Below the pieces are notes generated by a model. It was given only the letters and a program-made list of their open reading frames with translations. It did no database searches and was not told where the DNA came from. Positions 1-11,208 of a stretch of DNA of 64,000 bases are shown here, one piece after another. The stretch comes from an uncultured Ruminococcus sp. (GTDB lineage Bacteria > Bacillota_A > Clostridia > Oscillospirales > Ruminococcaceae), in the NCBI GenBank assembly GCA_900315975.1, contig ONBA01000022.1, positions 12,174 to 76,173 of the forward strand, given 5' to 3'. The stretch's first letter is position 1; every line of letters starts with the position of its first letter. Both the position numbers and the translations under genes were made by a program.

Positions 1-3000
1 TTTTTGAGGTCGTAGATGAGCTGTGCCAAGTCCTCGATAGAGTAGATATCGTGGTGGGGCGGAGGTGAGATAAGTCCTACACCTGCTGTAGAGTGGCGAG
101 TCTTTGCTATCCACGGATACACCTTTCCAGACGGCAGATGTCCGCCTTCACCGGGCTTTGCACCCTGAGCCATTTTTATCTGTATCTCCTGAGCGGAAAC
201 AAGGTATTCGCTTGTAACTCCGAAACGTCCCGAAGCGACCTGCTTGATAGCAGAACAGCGGTCGGAGTTCAGTCTTTCAGGACTTTCTCCGCCCTCTCCG
301 CTATTGGACTTTCCGCCGATACGGTTCATGGCTATAGCCATACATTCGTGTGCTTCCTGCGAAATAGAGCCGTAGGACATTGCACCTGTTTTAAAGCGTT
401 TGCAGATACTCTCTGCTGACTCAACTTCATCAAGCGGAATACCGCCGTTTTCGTCAAATCTGATATCGAGCAGACTTCTCAGTGTAAGCTCATTGTCCTC
501 ATGGGTGAGGCTTTCACTGTACATTTTGAATGTTTCGTAGCTGCCTGTCATTGCAGCCTGCTGAAGCAGATGTATAGTCTCGGGAGTGTAGAGATGTTCG
601 GACTTCCCGCTGCGCAGTTTATGGCTGCCTGCACTTGCGATATTTCCGTTAACTGCAAGTCCGAGCGGGTCGAAAGCAGCTGTGTGGAGTTTTTCAGTGC
701 GCCGGCTTATATCAGAAATTCCAATTCCGCCGATACGGCTTACAGTTCCGGAGAAGTATTTGTCTATCAGCTCTGACGATATACCGACTGCTTCAAAGAG
801 TTTGCTTCCCTGATAGGACTGTATAGTGGAAATTCCCATTTTTGAAGCTATCTTTACGATACCGTGAAGAATAGCCGAGTTATAGTCGTCCTCAGCCGCA
901 TAGAAGTCCTTGTCAAGAGTACCGTCCTCAATGAGTGAGCGGATAGTTTCGTGTGCGAGATATGGGTTAACAGCACACGCACCATAGCCGAGAAGTGCCG
1001 CAAAATGGTGAACTTCTCTTGGTTCTGCTGACTCAAGTATCATTGCAACAGAAGTACGTTTTTTGGTGGAAACGAGGTGTTGCTGGAGAGCGGAAACTGC
1101 AAGGAGCGACGGTATCGGGCAATGGAATTCGTCCACCCCCCTGTCGGAAAGAATGAGGATAGCCGCACCGTCGCGGTAAGCCTTGTCAGCCTCAATGAAG
1201 AGTCTCTCTATAGCCTTTTCGAGCGGTGTGCCAATGTAATAAGTGATAGGTATCACCGCACTTTTCAGACCGTCTGAACTGAGTGCCTTTATTTTCAGCA
1301 TATCCGTTTCAGTAAGTATCGGATTCTCGATTTTGAGAACGTGGCAGTTCTCAGGACGCTCTTCAAGGAGATTGCCGTCCTTGCCTATATAGACGCTTGT
1401 ATCTGTGACTATCTCCTCACGGATAGCGTCGAATGGCGGATTAGTCACCTGTGCAAAAAGCTGGCGGAAGTAGTTGAAAAGCGGCGGAGACTGCTTATCA
1501 AGCGGCGGCAGAGGAATGTCACTTCCCATAGAAGCAATAGGCTCTGCACCTTTTTCAGCCATTGGAAGTACAGATGTACGGATATCCTCATAAGAGTAGC
1601 CGAATGCCTTTTGCAGTTTTTCAAGTTCCTCTTTTGAGTAGGTCTGCACGCCTTTGTTGGGAATATGAAGGTCGTGGAGACGTACAAGATTAGCGTCCAG
1701 CCACTCGCCGTAAGGCTGACGGAGTGCATATTCTGACTTTATCTCATCGTCCTCAATAATACGTCCCTGCTTAGTGTCTGCAAGAAGCATTTTTCCGGGA
1801 CGGAGACGGTCCTTTTTCACAATTTTTTCCGCAGGAATGTCTATACAGCCTGTCTCCGATGAGAGAATAAGATATCCGTCACTTGTTACGCAATAGCGTG
1901 ACGGACGCAGTCCGTTTCTGTCAAGCACTGCTCCCATAACGTCGCCGTCAGAGAAAATGATAGACGCAGGACCGTCCCACGGCTCCATCATAGTTGCGTA
2001 ATACTGATAAAGGTCATACTTTGAACGTGAAATGGTCCTGTCATTTTTCCACGGCTCCGGAATTGTTATCATAACCGCAAGCGGAAGGGGCATTCCCGAC
2101 ATCACCATAAATTCAAGAGCATTGTCAAGTCTTGCGGAGTCTGAGCCGTTAACATTTATTGCAGGAAGCACCTTGTACATATCATTTTTCAGTGCCTCAC
2201 ATGACATAGTTTCTTCGCGTGCAAGCATCTTGTCGGCATTGCCGGTGATAGTGTTTATCTCGCCGTTGTGGACTATAAAACGATTCGGGTGAGCCTTCTG
2301 CCAGCTTGGGTTAGTATTAGTAGAGAAGCGTGAATGCACCATCGCGATAGCTGAAGAAAAGTCATCGCTCTGGAGGTCTGTATAAAAACGTCTTAACTCG
2401 TCAACGAGGAACATTCCCTTGTATACGATAGTACGGCTTGAAAGTGAGCAGACATAGGTATTCTCGTCTGACTGCTCAAACTCACGTCTTGCTATAAAGA
2501 GTCTGCGGTCGAATTCGAGTCCTGCATGACATTTCTCAGGACGCTTTACAAATGCCTGCATAATATAAGGCATACTTTCAAGTGCCTTATGTCCGAGAAT
2601 ATCTGGCGATACCGGTACATCGCGCCAGCAAATCAGTTCAATGCCGTTTTTGTTTACTATCAGCTCAAACAGCTTCATAGCCTGTCGGCGTTTCATTTCA
2701 TTCTGCGGAAAGAAGAACATTCCAACGCCGAAATCGCCCTTTGCACCGATGTCATATCCGAGTTTTTCTGTTTCACTTATAAAGAAGTCATAAGGCATCT
2801 GAACAAGAATACCTACGCCATCACCGGTCTTACCCTCAGCGTCTTTTCCTGCACGGTGCTCAAGCTTTTCAACTATAGTGAGTGCACTGTCAACAACATA
2901 ACGTGACTGCTCTCCCTTGATATTCACGACAGCACCTATTCCGCAGTTATCATGTTCAAATCGTGGGTCATAGAGTCCCTGCTGCTCATATGGAGCTTCT

Positions 3001-3017
3001 TTTCTGAAATTATCCAT
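1..3017 (-). CDS. gltB: Glutamate synthase, large subunit (partial, C-terminus off left edge)
   Basis: Makes glutamate from glutamine and 2-oxoglutarate in the cytoplasm. I translated the minus strand from ATG at 3017 (MDNFRKEAP). The mature class II amidotransferase nucleophile is the Cys in HDNCGIGAVV (residue 25), after a propeptide of about 24 residues. Other GltB landmarks are EHRAGKDAEGKTGDG, HSRFSTNT, HNGEINT, NGLRPSRY and the FMN/synthase-domain segment GAKPGEGGHLP, followed by ISPPPHHDIYSIEDLAQL just before the edge. About 1005 residues are visible; the family is usually near 1500, so the C-terminal part of the synthase and the glutamate-synthase beta-helix lie outside. It diverges from amt and has its own promoter and a terminator-bearing leader. 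The nitrogen genes alongside support the assignment. Confidence 0.96.
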   Translation of the reverse strand, partial: MDNFRKEAPYEQQGLYDPRFEHDNCGIGAVVNIKGEQSRYVVDSALTIVEKLEHRAGKDAEGKTGDGVGILVQMPYDFFISETEKLGYDIGAKGDFGVGMFFFPQNEMKRRQAMKLFELIVNKNGIELICWRDVPVSPDILGHKALESMPYIMQAFVKRPEKCHAGLEFDRRLFIARREFEQSDENTYVCSLSSRTIVYKGMFLVDELRRFYTDLQSDDFSSAIAMVHSRFSTNTNPSWQKAHPNRFIVHNGEINTITGNADKMLAREETMSCEALKNDMYKVLPAINVNGSDSARLDNALEFMVMSGMPLPLAVMITIPEPWKNDRTISRSKYDLYQYYATMMEPWDGPASIIFSDGDVMGAVLDRNGLRPSRYCVTSDGYLILSSETGCIDIPAEKIVKKDRLRPGKMLLADTKQGRIIEDDEIKSEYALRQPYGEWLDANLVRLHDLHIPNKGVQTYSKEELEKLQKAFGYSYEDIRTSVLPMAEKGAEPIASMGSDIPLPPLDKQSPPLFNYFRQLFAQVTNPPFDAIREEIVTDTSVYIGKDGNLLEERPENCHVLKIENPILTETDMLKIKALSSDGLKSAVIPITYYIGTPLEKAIERLFIEADKAYRDGAAILILSDRGVDEFHCPIPSLLAVSALQQHLVSTKKRTSVAMILESAEPREVHHFAALLGYGACAVNPYLAHETIRSLIEDGTLDKDFYAAEDDYNSAILHGIVKIASKMGISTIQSYQGSKLFEAVGISSELIDKYFSGTVSRIGGIGISDISRRTEKLHTAAFDPLGLAVNGNIASAGSHKLRSGKSEHLYTPETIHLLQQAAMTGSYETFKMYSESLTHEDNELTLRSLLDIRFDENGGIPLDEVESAESICKRFKTGAMSYGSISQEAHECMAIAMNRIGGKSNSGEGGESPERLNSDRCSAIKQVASGRFGVTSEYLVSAQEIQIKMAQGAKPGEGGHLPSGKVYPWIAKTRHSTAGVGLISPPPHHDIYSIEDLAQLIYDLK

Positions 3018-3119
3018 ATCCTTCACTTGCCTTTCAGGTGCAGAGCGCCATTGATCTGCACTGATAAAATAAAAAGACGTCCGGGCAGACAGATAGTCTG
3101 CTCAAACGTCTTTGTTCCT
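3018..3119 (-). promoter_or_regulatory. gltB leader with early terminator/attenuator
   Basis: On the minus strand a nested hairpin (arms 3106-3113/3073-3080 and 3096-3101/3085-3090) is followed at once by a T-rich tract (3075-3067). This is an intrinsic terminator lying between the gltB promoter and its ATG. A second hairpin (3055-3061/3038-3044) lies between it and the start codon. Transcription of gltB therefore seems to need read-through. The factor is unknown. Confidence 0.6.
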
Positions 3120-3125
3120 GCATTT

Positions 3126-3154
3126 ATATTAGCACGTTGAAGTGTAAATGTCAA
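3126..3154 (-). promoter_or_regulatory. gltB promoter
   Basis: On the minus strand: TTGACA at 3154-3149, a 17-base spacer and TAATAT at 3131-3126, preceded by TGC (extended -10). The predicted start is near 3119, just ahead of the leader terminator. Confidence 0.7.
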
Positions 3155-3255
3155 TAGGCGATGAGTGAAATTTTGCAGTTTCGTAGAATTTCCACAGTTA
3201 TTTTCAGCTAGCACGAAATCAAAAATGTGCGATACGTCAAATTTCAGAAAAGCTA

Positions 3256-3284
3256 TTGACAATTCTCTCTCAAAGCGATATAAT
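3256..3284 (+). promoter_or_regulatory. amt promoter
   Basis: A perfect sigma-A consensus: TTGACA 3256-3261, 17-base spacer, TATAAT 3279-3284. The predicted start is near 3291, leaving a leader of about 160 nt before amt. Confidence 0.88.
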
Positions 3285-3303
3285 GGCATTGTAAACAGCA
3301 AGG

Positions 3304-3337
3304 GAGCTGCGGATATGGTATCCGTAGCTCTTTTTTT
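3304..3337 (+). terminator. First terminator in the amt leader
   Basis: Stem 3304-3315 (GAGCTGCGGATA) pairs with 3319-3330 around a 3-nt loop and is followed by seven T (3331-3337). It lies only about 15 nt after the predicted transcription start, so it probably gates amt expression. Confidence 0.7.
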
Positions 3338-3416
3338 GGTTTATAGCGCTAATTCCATACACAAAGGGGTGTATGAGGTCAGAAATGGCTTCATGCACCC
3401 TTTTGAGTTTTTTAAG
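3338..3416 (+). promoter_or_regulatory. ANTAR-like antiterminator hairpin overlapping a second terminator in the amt leader
   Basis: A perfect 7-bp hairpin (CATACAC 3356-3362 / GTGTATG 3369-3375) closes the hexaloop AAAGGG, which has A at loop position 1 and G at position 4. The loop and 3' arm are reused by a competing 16-bp stem (3363-3378/3389-3404) followed by a T-rich run at 3401-3413. The two structures exclude each other. ANTAR-protein target RNAs are known to be paired hairpins with A1/G4 hexaloops, and they often control nitrogen genes. The expected first hairpin would carry loop AGCGCT at 3345-3350 (also A1/G4), but its stem is weak. Confidence 0.5.
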
Positions 3417-3451
3417 CTGTTATCACATTATTTTTTTAAGGAGGAGCTATT

Positions 3452-5260
3452 ATGGACGCTCAGACGATATTACAGCAAGCGACAGAAAGCACGAACGGCG
3501 TAGTTTTCGGTGTATGGTTTTTGATCGGCGCTGCCCTCGTATTCTTTATGCAGGCAGGCTTCGCGATGGTAGAGACAGGTTTTACCCGCGCAAAGAATGC
3601 AGGCAATATCATAATGAAAAATTTAATGGACTTCTGTATAGGTACAGTAGTTTTCATTGTTATCGGCTTCGGACTTCTCTTCGGTGAAGACCTTGTCGGT
3701 ATAATAGGTCAGCCCGGATTTGACATCTTCACTTCCTACGGCTCATTCGACTGGTCAAACTTCGTATTCAACCTTGTATTCTGTGCAACTACAGCTACCA
3801 TAGTTTCAGGTGCTATGGCTGAAAGAACAAAGTTCCTTTCATACTGTGTATACTCAGCTATCATAAGCGCAGTTGTATACCCCATTGAAGCACACTGGGG
3901 CTGGGGCGGCGGCTGGCTCAGCAAGTGGGGATTCCACGATTTCGCAGGTTCAGCACATATCCACATGGTCGGCGGTATCGCAGCTCTCGTAGGTGCAGCT
4001 ATCCTCGGACCCAGAATAGGCAAATTCACAAAGGCTAAGGACGGCAGCGTAAAGGTAAACGCTATCCCCGGTCATAACCTCACTATCGGCGCACTCGGCG
4101 TATTTATTCTCTGGTTCGGCTGGTACGGTTTCAACGGAGCTGCTTGTACATCTATCGACCAGCTCGGCTCGGTATTCCTCACTACAACAGTTGCTCCCGC
4201 TATCGCAACAGTTACCTGCATGATATTCACATGGATAAAGTACGGCAAGCCCGATGTTTCCATGTGTCTCAACGCTTCACTCGCAGGTCTCGTAGGCATC
4301 ACAGCTCCCTGTGACGTAACAGACGCACTCGGTTCAACTATCGTAGGTATCGTATCCGGACTTCTCGTATGCTTCGGTGTATGGTTCCTCGACTACGTTC
4401 TCCACATCGACGACCCTGTAGGTGCAGTAGCAGTCCACATGATGAATGGTATCTGGGGCACGATCGCTGTAGGACTTCTTGCAAACCCTGATGTTCCCGG
4501 CTATTCACTCGTTGACGAGAACGGCAACCAGCTCGCAGGTCTCTTCTACGGCGGCGGCTTCGGACTCCTCGGCAGACAGCTCACAGGCTTCGCAGCTATC
4601 GCAGTATTTACAGCAATTTCAATGGTAGCTGTATTCTTCCTTATTAAAAAGACTATCGGTCTCCGCGCTTCCGAGCAGGAAGAGATCATCGGTCTCGATG
4701 TTACAGAGCACGGACTCATCTCCTCTTATGCTGATTTCGCTCCCGCAATGAACGATGCTTCAGTATTCGGATACACAAAGGACGACGCAAAGAGCGTTAA
4801 GAAGGTCGGAACTCCCGAAGCACCGGCGGTTCCTGTCGATGAGGCTGTAGAGGTTAAGAACTACTCTGTTCCCTCACCGGACGGCAGACCAAAAATGACC
4901 AATATAGTCGTTATCTTCAAGCAGCAGAAGCTTCAGGACTTCATTCAGGCAATGGAGTCTATAGATGTAAAAGGCATAACAGTAACAAACGTTATAGGCT
5001 GCGGAATGCAGAACGGTCAGCGTAACTACTACCGCGGCACGACAGTAGAAATGAACCTTCTTCCTAAGGTAAAGGCAGAGATAGCAGTATGTGCCGTACC
5101 TGTCGAAAAGGTCATTGCAGCAGCAAAATCCGCTCTCTATACCGGAAACTACGGTGACGGTAAAATGTTCATCTACGGCATTGAAAACGTCATAAAGATA
5201 CGAACCGGTGAAGAGGGATACAATGCCCTTCATGATTCGGAAGAATGGGAAAAATCATAA
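3452..5260 (+). CDS. amt: Ammonium transporter fused to a C-terminal PII domain
   Basis: A 602-residue membrane channel for ammonium uptake. Residues about 15-420 are the Amt/Mep/Rh fold, with the twin pore histidines visible in HIHMVGG (about residue 171) and AVHMMNG (about 329). A linker leads to a complete GlnK/PII domain from about 480. Its T-loop contains RNYYRGTTVE (the Tyr matches the modifiable T-loop Tyr of PII) followed by LLPKVKAEIAV, and the C-terminal signature is GDGKMFIYG...IRTGEEG. The sensor that normally blocks the channel from the cytoplasm is therefore tethered to it. The start ATG follows AAGGAGGAG. The gene is regulated by a terminator-rich leader and lies opposite gltB, upstream of pyrG-glnN. 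Confidence 0.96.
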   Translation: MDAQTILQQATESTNGVVFGVWFLIGAALVFFMQAGFAMVETGFTRAKNAGNIIMKNLMDFCIGTVVFIVIGFGLLFGEDLVGIIGQPGFDIFTSYGSFDWSNFVFNLVFCATTATIVSGAMAERTKFLSYCVYSAIISAVVYPIEAHWGWGGGWLSKWGFHDFAGSAHIHMVGGIAALVGAAILGPRIGKFTKAKDGSVKVNAIPGHNLTIGALGVFILWFGWYGFNGAACTSIDQLGSVFLTTTVAPAIATVTCMIFTWIKYGKPDVSMCLNASLAGLVGITAPCDVTDALGSTIVGIVSGLLVCFGVWFLDYVLHIDDPVGAVAVHMMNGIWGTIAVGLLANPDVPGYSLVDENGNQLAGLFYGGGFGLLGRQLTGFAAIAVFTAISMVAVFFLIKKTIGLRASEQEEIIGLDVTEHGLISSYADFAPAMNDASVFGYTKDDAKSVKKVGTPEAPAVPVDEAVEVKNYSVPSPDGRPKMTNIVVIFKQQKLQDFIQAMESIDVKGITVTNVIGCGMQNGQRNYYRGTTVEMNLLPKVKAEIAVCAVPVEKVIAAAKSALYTGNYGDGKMFIYGIENVIKIRTGEEGYNALHDSEEWEKS

Positions 5261-5261
5261 G

Positions 5262-5334
5262 GTGACAGAGGCACTGCGGACGTAAAAAACAATGCATATT
5301 GATAAATTCTCCAAATGTCCGCAGTGTCTTTCAC
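5262..5334 (+). promoter_or_regulatory. Hairpin between amt and pyrG
   Basis: Arms 5270-5281 and 5317-5328 form 12 bp (one G-U pair) around a 35-nt loop, with an outer GTGA/TCAC extension. There is no clear U-tract, so it could be a weak amt terminator, a processing site or part of a pyrG leader. I cannot decide which. Confidence 0.4.
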
Positions 5335-5338
5335 ATAA

Positions 5339-6964
<1,626 letters not shown>

Positions 6965-6966
6965 TT

Positions 6967-9054
6967 ATGGAAAAGGTAACAGAATATTTCGGCTCAATGG
7001 TATTTGACGACAGAATAATGAAAGCAACACTTTCTGAAAAGGTTTACAAGTCTCTGAAGCGCACTATCGACAGAGGAACTCCGCTCGATATTTCAGTCGC
7101 TAACGCTGTAGCCGCCGCAATGAAAGACTGGGCGATAGAACTTGGTGCAACCCACTACACTCACTGGTTCCAGCCAATGACAGGTGTTACCGCCGAGAAG
7201 CATGACAGCTTTATCTCCCCTGCCCCTGACGGCAGAGTTATCATGGAATTCTCAGGCAAGGAGCTTGTAAAGGGTGAGCCTGACGCTTCCTCATTCCCGT
7301 CAGGCGGACTTCGTGCAACATTTGAAGCTCGCGGCTACACTGCATGGGACCCCACTTCATACGCTTTCGTCAAGGACGGTACACTTTATATCCCGACAGC
7401 TTTCTGTTCATACACAGGTGAAGCACTTGATAAGAAAGTACCGCTTCTCCGCTCTATGGAGGCTATCAACAAGCAGGCACTGCGTATCTTAAAGCTTTTC
7501 GGAAACACAAGCGTAAAGAGCGTAAAGACCTCCGTCGGACCCGAGCAGGAGTACTTCCTCGTTGACCGTGATATGTGGAAGAAGCGTAAAGACCTTATCA
7601 TGACCGGCCGCACTCTTTTCGGTGCAATGCCGCCCAAGGGTCAGGAAATGGACGACCACTATTTCGGCTCTATCAAGCCAAGAGTTGCAGAGTATATGGC
7701 TGACCTCGACCACGAATTATGGAAACTCGGTATACTCGCTAAAACAAAGCACAACGAAGTTGCACCCGCTCAGCATGAACTTGCTCCTATCTACGATACA
7801 ACAAATATCGCCGCCGACCACAACCAGCTTACCATGGAGGTAATGCAGAAAGTTGCACAGCGTCATAACCTCGTTTGCCTGCTGCATGAAAAGCCGTTTG
7901 CAGGAGTAAATGGTTCAGGCAAGCACAATAACTGGTCTATCTCCACAGACCAGGGTGAAAATCTTCTCTCGCCCGGTGAAACTCCGGCTGAAAATGCACA
8001 GTTTCTGCTCTTCCTTGCGGCAGTCATCAAAGCTGTTGACGATTATCAGGACCTTCTGAGACTGTCCGTAGCTACCGCAGGCAACGACCACCGTCTCGGT
8101 GCAAATGAAGCTCCGCCTGCCGTTATCTCTATATTCCTCGGCGACGAACTTACAGCAGTCCTCGATGCTATCGAGACTGACACCCCATACGGCGGCACTG
8201 CAAAGGAAAAAATGAAACTCGGAGTTGACGTGCTGCCACAGTTCAGCAAGGACTCTACCGACCGTAACCGTACATCTCCGTTTGCATTCACAGGCAACAA
8301 GTTTGAGTTCCGTATGCTCGGCTCGTCGAACAGTATCTCCTGCGCAAATATCCACCTCAATGCGGCAGTTGCGGAGGTACTTAAACAGTTTGCAGACGAA
8401 CTTGAAAAGTCGGACGATTTCAATACTTCTCTCCATGAACTCATCAAGCGCACTATAAAACAGCATAAACGCATCATCTTCAACGGCAACGGCTACGACG
8501 ATGCATGGTTAGCAGAGGCTGAAAAGCGCGGACTTATGAACCTTAAGACAACCGCTGACGCAATGCCCCACATCTGCGACAGGAAAAACGTTGAAATGCT
8601 CACTTCACACGGTATCTTCACTGAGGCAGAGATATTCTCGCGCCGCGACATCATGCTCGAAAACTACATAAAGACTGTCAACATCGAAGCTGTCACAATG
8701 ATAGACATGGCTCGCAAGGAAATAATTCCGGCGGTTGCAAGATTTGCATCTGATACAGCAAGTGCAGTCGCGGTTAAAAAGAGTGTTTCGGAAGCTGCCT
8801 GCAAGTACGAAACAAGGCTTGTTTCCGAGCTTTCAGAGCTTATAGACGAAATGGACACTGCAACTGCCGAGGTTGAAAAAGCAGTAGCAGAGCTGAAAAA
8901 TATCAGTGAGATAGTTCCGGCATCCGAGTTTATACGCGACACTATCCTCCCTGCAATGGATAAACTCCGCAATGCCGCTGACAAGGCTGAAACCATGACT
9001 GCCGAGGACTACTACCCCTTCCCGACATATGACAAGCTTCTTTTCGGAGTGTGA
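6967..9054 (+). CDS. glnN: Glutamine synthetase, type III
   Basis: ATP-dependent synthesis of glutamine from glutamate and ammonium. The length (695 residues) and sequence landmarks fit the GSIII/GlnN family rather than the 440-residue GSI: the N-terminal FGSMVFDD block, [50 protein letters not shown] and [13 protein letters not shown], with a long C-terminal helical region. Start follows AAGGAGAATAATT. It is the second gene of a pyrG-glnN-dapF-dapL run with very short gaps, and works with GltB as the ammonium-assimilation cycle fed by the Amt-PII channel upstream. Confidence 0.96.
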   Translation: MEKVTEYFGSMVFDDRIMKATLSEKVYKSLKRTIDRGTPLDISVANAVAAAMKDWAIELGATHYTHWFQPMTGVTAEKHDSFISPAPDGRVIMEFSGKELVKGEPDASSFPSGGLRATFEARGYTAWDPTSYAFVKDGTLYIPTAFCSYTGEALDKKVPLLRSMEAINKQALRILKLFGNTSVKSVKTSVGPEQEYFLVDRDMWKKRKDLIMTGRTLFGAMPPKGQEMDDHYFGSIKPRVAEYMADLDHELWKLGILAKTKHNEVAPAQHELAPIYDTTNIAADHNQLTMEVMQKVAQRHNLVCLLHEKPFAGVNGSGKHNNWSISTDQGENLLSPGETPAENAQFLLFLAAVIKAVDDYQDLLRLSVATAGNDHRLGANEAPPAVISIFLGDELTAVLDAIETDTPYGGTAKEKMKLGVDVLPQFSKDSTDRNRTSPFAFTGNKFEFRMLGSSNSISCANIHLNAAVAEVLKQFADELEKSDDFNTSLHELIKRTIKQHKRIIFNGNGYDDAWLAEAEKRGLMNLKTTADAMPHICDRKNVEMLTSHGIFTEAEIFSRRDIMLENYIKTVNIEAVTMIDMARKEIIPAVARFASDTASAVAVKKSVSEAACKYETRLVSELSELIDEMDTATAEVEKAVAELKNISEIVPASEFIRDTILPAMDKLRNAADKAETMTAEDYYPFPTYDKLLFGV

Positions 9055-9058
9055 GACT

Positions 9059-9895
9059 ATGAGATTCACCAAAATGCAAGGCTGCGGCAATGACTATATA
9101 TACGTCAACTGTTTTGAGGAGAGCATAAGCTCTCCCGGACAGGTCGCAAAAGCTGTCAGCAACAGACATTTCGGCATCGGCTCAGACGGTCTTGTGCTGA
9201 TACTTCCGAGTGATATCGCTGACTGCCGTATGCGTATGTTCAACTCTGACGGAAGCGAATCGGAAATGTGCGGAAACGCTGTACGCTGTGTTGCAAAGTA
9301 TGTATACGACCGCAATATCGTTCACAAGCGTAAGCTGTCAGTAGAAACTCTCGCAGGTACAAAGCACATAACTATCCAAACCGATGAAAATGATATTGCC
9401 CGGACCATGACCGTTGATATGGGTGCACCCATAATCGAAGCCGCTGAGATACCCGTAACAGCGGAAAAGTCACCTGTCACAGACCTGAAACTTTCAGCTT
9501 ACGGCAGGGAATTCACGTTTACCTGCGTATCTATGGGTAATCCGCACGCCGTAACATTCATCAGCGAAGACGTCAGCAGATTCAATGTAGAGCGTTACGG
9601 AAAAGAATTCGAGGTCGATGAACACTTCCCACGCAAATCCAATATAGAATTCGCGGAAGTGCTTTCCCCTGTCCACCTGAAAATGCGTGTGTGGGAGCGA
9701 GGTGCAGGCGAGACTCTCGCCTGCGGTACGGGTACGTGTGCAACAGTTGCGGCGGCTTACCTCAACGGCATTTGTCCGCGCGGACCTGTACGTGTAGAGC
9801 TTCTCGGCGGAGAACTTATCATAGACTGGAAAGAAAGCGACGGTCATATATACATGACAGGTCCGGCAGAATTTGTATTTGACGGAGAAATATAA
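9059..9895 (+). CDS. dapF: Diaminopimelate epimerase
   Basis: Interconverts LL- and meso-diaminopimelate for lysine and cell-wall synthesis. The protein starts MRFTKMQGCGNDYIYV. The two catalytic cysteines are in EMCGNAVRC (about residue 71) and LACGTGTCA (about 221). ATG 9059 lies 4 nt after the glnN stop, with GGAG upstream; a longer in-frame start at 9029 would overlap glnN and is not needed. 278 residues, standard. The substrate is supplied by DapL, encoded 11 nt downstream. Confidence 0.95.
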   Translation: MRFTKMQGCGNDYIYVNCFEESISSPGQVAKAVSNRHFGIGSDGLVLILPSDIADCRMRMFNSDGSESEMCGNAVRCVAKYVYDRNIVHKRKLSVETLAGTKHITIQTDENDIARTMTVDMGAPIIEAAEIPVTAEKSPVTDLKLSAYGREFTFTCVSMGNPHAVTFISEDVSRFNVERYGKEFEVDEHFPRKSNIEFAEVLSPVHLKMRVWERGAGETLACGTGTCATVAAAYLNGICPRGPVRVELLGGELIIDWKESDGHIYMTGPAEFVFDGEI

Positions 9896-9906
9896 CGGAG
9901 GACACT

Positions 9907-11109
9907 ATGGCTAAATTTAACGATAATTTTCTCAACCTGAAAGACAGCTACCTTTTCAGTGAGGTTGCAAAGAGAGTAAACACGTTCAAGGAGAAGAACC
10001 CCGAAAAGTCGGTAATTCGTCTTGGCATAGGCGATGTCACTCTCCCACTCGGCAGGACAGTTGTTGAGGCTATGCGCTCAGCGGCTGAGGAAATGGGAAA
10101 CGCTGAAACATTCCGCGGATACGGTCCTGAACAGGGTTATGACTTTCTCAGGGCGGCAATTGCAGGACATTACAGTAAATACGGTGTTGAACTCGACGCT
10201 GACGAGATATTCGTTTCAGACGGCGCAAAGTCCGACACAGGTAATATAACAGACCTTTTCAGCAAGGATAACATTGTCCTTATCCCCGACCCTGTCTATC
10301 CGGTATATGTGGACACCAATACCATGAACGGCAGAAATATCGTCTACATAAACGGAACTGCGGAAAACGATTTCCTGCCTATGCCCGACAGAAGTGTCCA
10401 TGCTGACATCATTTATATATGCTCGCCAAACAATCCCACAGGAGCCTGCTACAACAGAACACAGCTTCGGGAGTGGGTGGACTATGCACTTGAAAATGAT
10501 GCAGTTATCCTTTTTGATTCAGCCTATGAAAGCTTTGTTTCAGACGAAAGCCTGCCGCATTCAATTTATGAGATAGAGGTGGCAAAGAAGTGTGCAGTCG
10601 AGTTCTGCTCACTGTCGAAAACAGCCGGCTTTACGGGTACACGATGCGGATACACTATCGTGCCGAAGTCTATCACATCTGTGACATCTGACGGCAGAAC
10701 AATGAGTCTTAACAAGATGTGGAACCGTCGCCAGTGCACAAAATTCAACGGTGTACCCTACGTGATACAGCGTGCCGCAGAAGCAGTATTCACTGACGAT
10801 GGAATTGCAGAAGCAAGGGCAATGACTGAATCATACATGGAAAATGCGCGTATCATCTCAGAAACTATGAAGGAGCTGAATATCCGCTTTACAGGCGGTA
10901 TCAACTCCCCATACATATGGTTTGAGTGTCCCTTTGGAATGAACAGCTGGGACTTCTTCGACTTCATGCTTGAAAAAGCCGGAGTCGTGGGAACTCCGGG
11001 TGCAGGCTTCGGCAAAAACGGTAATAACTGGTTCCGCCTGACAGCATTTAACAGCAAGGAAAATACAGCTGAAGCTATGAAAAGATTCCGTTCACTGCTA
11101 AAAGCATAA
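9907..11109 (+). CDS. dapL: LL-diaminopimelate aminotransferase
   Basis: PLP enzyme that turns tetrahydrodipicolinate directly into LL-diaminopimelate, bypassing succinylated or acetylated intermediates. The aminotransferase class I fold is seen in IRLGIGDVTLPLG, FRGYGPEQGYDFLR, SPNNPTGA and the PLP lysine in SLSKTAGFTGTRCGY (about residue 237). 400 residues, typical of DapL. Start is preceded by ACGGAGGACACT. Placement directly after dapF supports DapL over other aminotransferases. Last gene of the run; an inverted repeat follows. Confidence 0.94.
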   Translation: MAKFNDNFLNLKDSYLFSEVAKRVNTFKEKNPEKSVIRLGIGDVTLPLGRTVVEAMRSAAEEMGNAETFRGYGPEQGYDFLRAAIAGHYSKYGVELDADEIFVSDGAKSDTGNITDLFSKDNIVLIPDPVYPVYVDTNTMNGRNIVYINGTAENDFLPMPDRSVHADIIYICSPNNPTGACYNRTQLREWVDYALENDAVILFDSAYESFVSDESLPHSIYEIEVAKKCAVEFCSLSKTAGFTGTRCGYTIVPKSITSVTSDGRTMSLNKMWNRRQCTKFNGVPYVIQRAAEAVFTDDGIAEARAMTESYMENARIISETMKELNIRFTGGINSPYIWFECPFGMNSWDFFDFMLEKAGVVGTPGAGFGKNGNNWFRLTAFNSKENTAEAMKRFRSLLKA

Positions 11110-11121
11110 TGATTGACCATG

Positions 11122-11208
11122 ATGTGCAAAATGTGCATTTTTGGTGTGAGGTTTCAAACTTTCTTAGGCTCGTGAAAAGGTCACACCAGTTTTGCACATT
11201 TTGCACAT
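11122..11208. repeat. 28-bp imperfect inverted repeat after dapL
   Basis: Arms 11122-11149 and 11181-11208 match except for a 5-base internal mismatch, and each arm contains the direct motif TGTGCAAAATGTGCA. The 31-nt loop and absence of a U-tract argue against a simple terminator. It could be an RNA-stabilising structure or a small repeat element. Confidence 0.6.

Noticed and set aside
7915..8466. Minus-strand open frames inside glnN
   Set aside because: Antisense shadows of a strongly conserved gene; no ribosome site or recognisable motifs.
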